From contig VGYC01000059.1 in NCBI GenBank assembly GCA_016873095.1, positions 1-36,821 on the forward strand: DNA of 36,821 nucleotides, read 5' to 3'. Shown in pieces: positions 34,303 through 36,821 of the stretch. Each line of letters opens with the position of its first letter. The first letter of the stretch is position 1. The translations under genes and the position numbers were made by a program. This DNA is from Planctomycetota bacterium. GTDB lineage: Bacteria; Planctomycetota; Planctomycetia; Gemmatales; Gemmataceae. The notes under the pieces were generated by a model, which was not told the origin of the DNA, searched no databases, and saw only the letters and a program-made list of their open reading frames with translations.

Positions 34303-34330
34303 GGGACAAGCCGCCCGGCTTGTCCCTTTT
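34303..34330 (+). terminator. Rho-independent terminator after the DsbD-alpha-like gene
   Basis: GGGACAAGCC (34303-34312) pairs perfectly with GGCTTGTCCC (34317-34326) around a GCCC loop and is followed by TTTT. Confidence 0.85.
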
Positions 34331-34402
34331 CATTTAAGCGGCCCTAAAAGAAGCGTGACAGGACCTTTGGCTGTCGCTGGATCGTGTCGTTTTTTGTAAC
34401 TT

Positions 34403-34500
34403 CTCAGTAAGTCTGGGTTGAAGCGGCCATGAGACGCGCGCGGGTGTGCAAAACTCGTAAGCGCAATGCAATCCAAAATGCCACACCCAGGGGAATTGAG
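34403..34500. repeat. MITE-like element, long copy (98 bp)
   Basis: It begins CTCAGTAAGTCTGG and ends CAAAATGCCACACCCAGG + GGAATTGAG. These ends match those of the 46-bp element at 20772-20817. The 50-base middle is unrelated to the short copy. The ends form imperfect inverted repeats of about 20 bases (left TTCTCAGTAAGTCTGGG; reverse of the right TTCTCAATTCCCCTGGG). Confidence 0.5.
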
Positions 34501-34528
34501 AACCTACCGTTTTTGGGGTGTTTGTAGA

Positions 34529-34543
34529 GGTTCTGTCCCCTTT
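34529..34543 (+). repeat. GGTTCTGTCCCCTTT motif resembling REP-type boxes
   Basis: The sequence is the complement of AAAGGGGACAGAACC, a short motif I associate with dispersed REP/RAYT-type repeats in many bacterial genomes. It lies 29 bases after the MITE-like element and 72 bases before the next start codon. Only one copy is seen in this window. Confidence 0.35.
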
Positions 34544-34614
34544 CTTTTTGGGCATGACGATTGGTCCTCGCATGGCGCGACGCGAGCGCGAGACGAAAGC
34601 AACGGGAGCAAGCC

Positions 34615-36579
<1,965 letters not shown>

Positions 36580-36821
36580 CTCCCTGCCTGTGCAGTCCCA
36601 GTTCGCACGCGCCGGGCCTGGCGCGTCGGTCGGGCGCCGACACTCCGTCTCCCCGGAAACTGAAGACATCTCTAGGGGTGGACGACACCGGGTCTCCGCA
36701 GTCGAGCCAGTTGCGTTGCTGGGCCGGCGGGGGGGGGCAGGCGCGGGGCCGCGGGGTGACGGGATGACGCGACGCGGGCGCGGAGAGGCCGGGCACGCGA
36801 TGCGGACGGGGGACGGGACCA
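36580..36821. other. Terminal non-coding, extremely G-rich stretch
   Basis: After the YyaL stop no convincing gene is seen. From about 36720 the plus strand becomes strongly G-rich (a run of nine G at 36729-36737, then repeated GACG/GGGAC patterns) unlike the balanced GC of neighbouring genes. It may be a real spacer or an assembly/sequencing artefact at the contig end. Confidence 0.5.

Overview
The window looks like chromosomal DNA of a GC-rich planctomycete, probably from the Gemmata-like lineage, on a draft or metagenomic contig. This rests on gene content: short secreted esterases, a lipoprotein di-haem peroxidase, a PDZ/Gly-Pro-rich secreted protein, a planctomycete-like tyrosine integrase, and conflict genes built from trypsin-like and DUF4062/TIR-like parts. 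The assignment is inferred from gene style; no rRNA is present.

Layout. Positions 1 to about 18,515 read as an accessory island. They hold, in order: the right end of an ISAs1-like insertion sequence that has cut off the 5' part of a helicase-partner gene; a 1080-residue SF2 helicase; a tightly coupled minus-strand operon of a large serine recombinase and two ParB/RepB-like proteins, preceded by a winged-helix regulator; an isolated hypothetical gene closed by a hairpin; a dinB plus mini-LexA-like pair; a trypsin-like protease beside a decayed DUF4062/TIR-like gene, with 32-bp direct repeats; a plus-strand block of hydrolase, small protein, glyoxalase-fold protein and secreted esterase; and a minus-strand block of HIRAN protein, methyltransferase, zinc-finger/HNH-repeat DNA-binding protein and a frameshifted acetyltransferase. 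A tyrosine integrase 114 bp from a tRNA-Val(TAC) closes the block, which is the usual arrangement at the end of a tRNA-integrated island.

From about 18,590 to the end the genes look like ordinary chromosome: an A-type Fe-S carrier and a cysteine desulfurase (Fe-S assembly), a UvrC without its C-terminal HhH domain, SurE, a radical SAM protein, an ADP-ribosylglycohydrolase, a secreted esterase, a nitroreductase, two secreted or membrane hypothetical proteins, a 2[4Fe-4S] ferredoxin, a di-haem peroxidase, a Nudix hydrolase, aspartate carbamoyltransferase, a zinc-ribbon protein, a DsbD-alpha-like secreted protein and a secreted YyaL-type thioredoxin-fold protein. The last ~120 bases are extremely G-rich and may be a poor-quality contig end.

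The strongest candidates for something undescribed are the recombinase-ParB-RepB operon (4205-8147), the decayed DUF4062/TIR-like plus trypsin pair with its flanking repeats (10912-11920), the zinc-finger protein with four HNH-associated repeats and no nuclease (14832-15806), the perfect 21-bp palindrome overlapping the predicted iscS promoter (20377-20397), and a pair of related MITE-like elements (20772-20817 and 34403-34500). Many start codons were moved downstream of the longest open frame on the basis of a visible Shine-Dalgarno (SD) sequence; each entry says where. Family names come from recognition of motifs by eye, not from searches.
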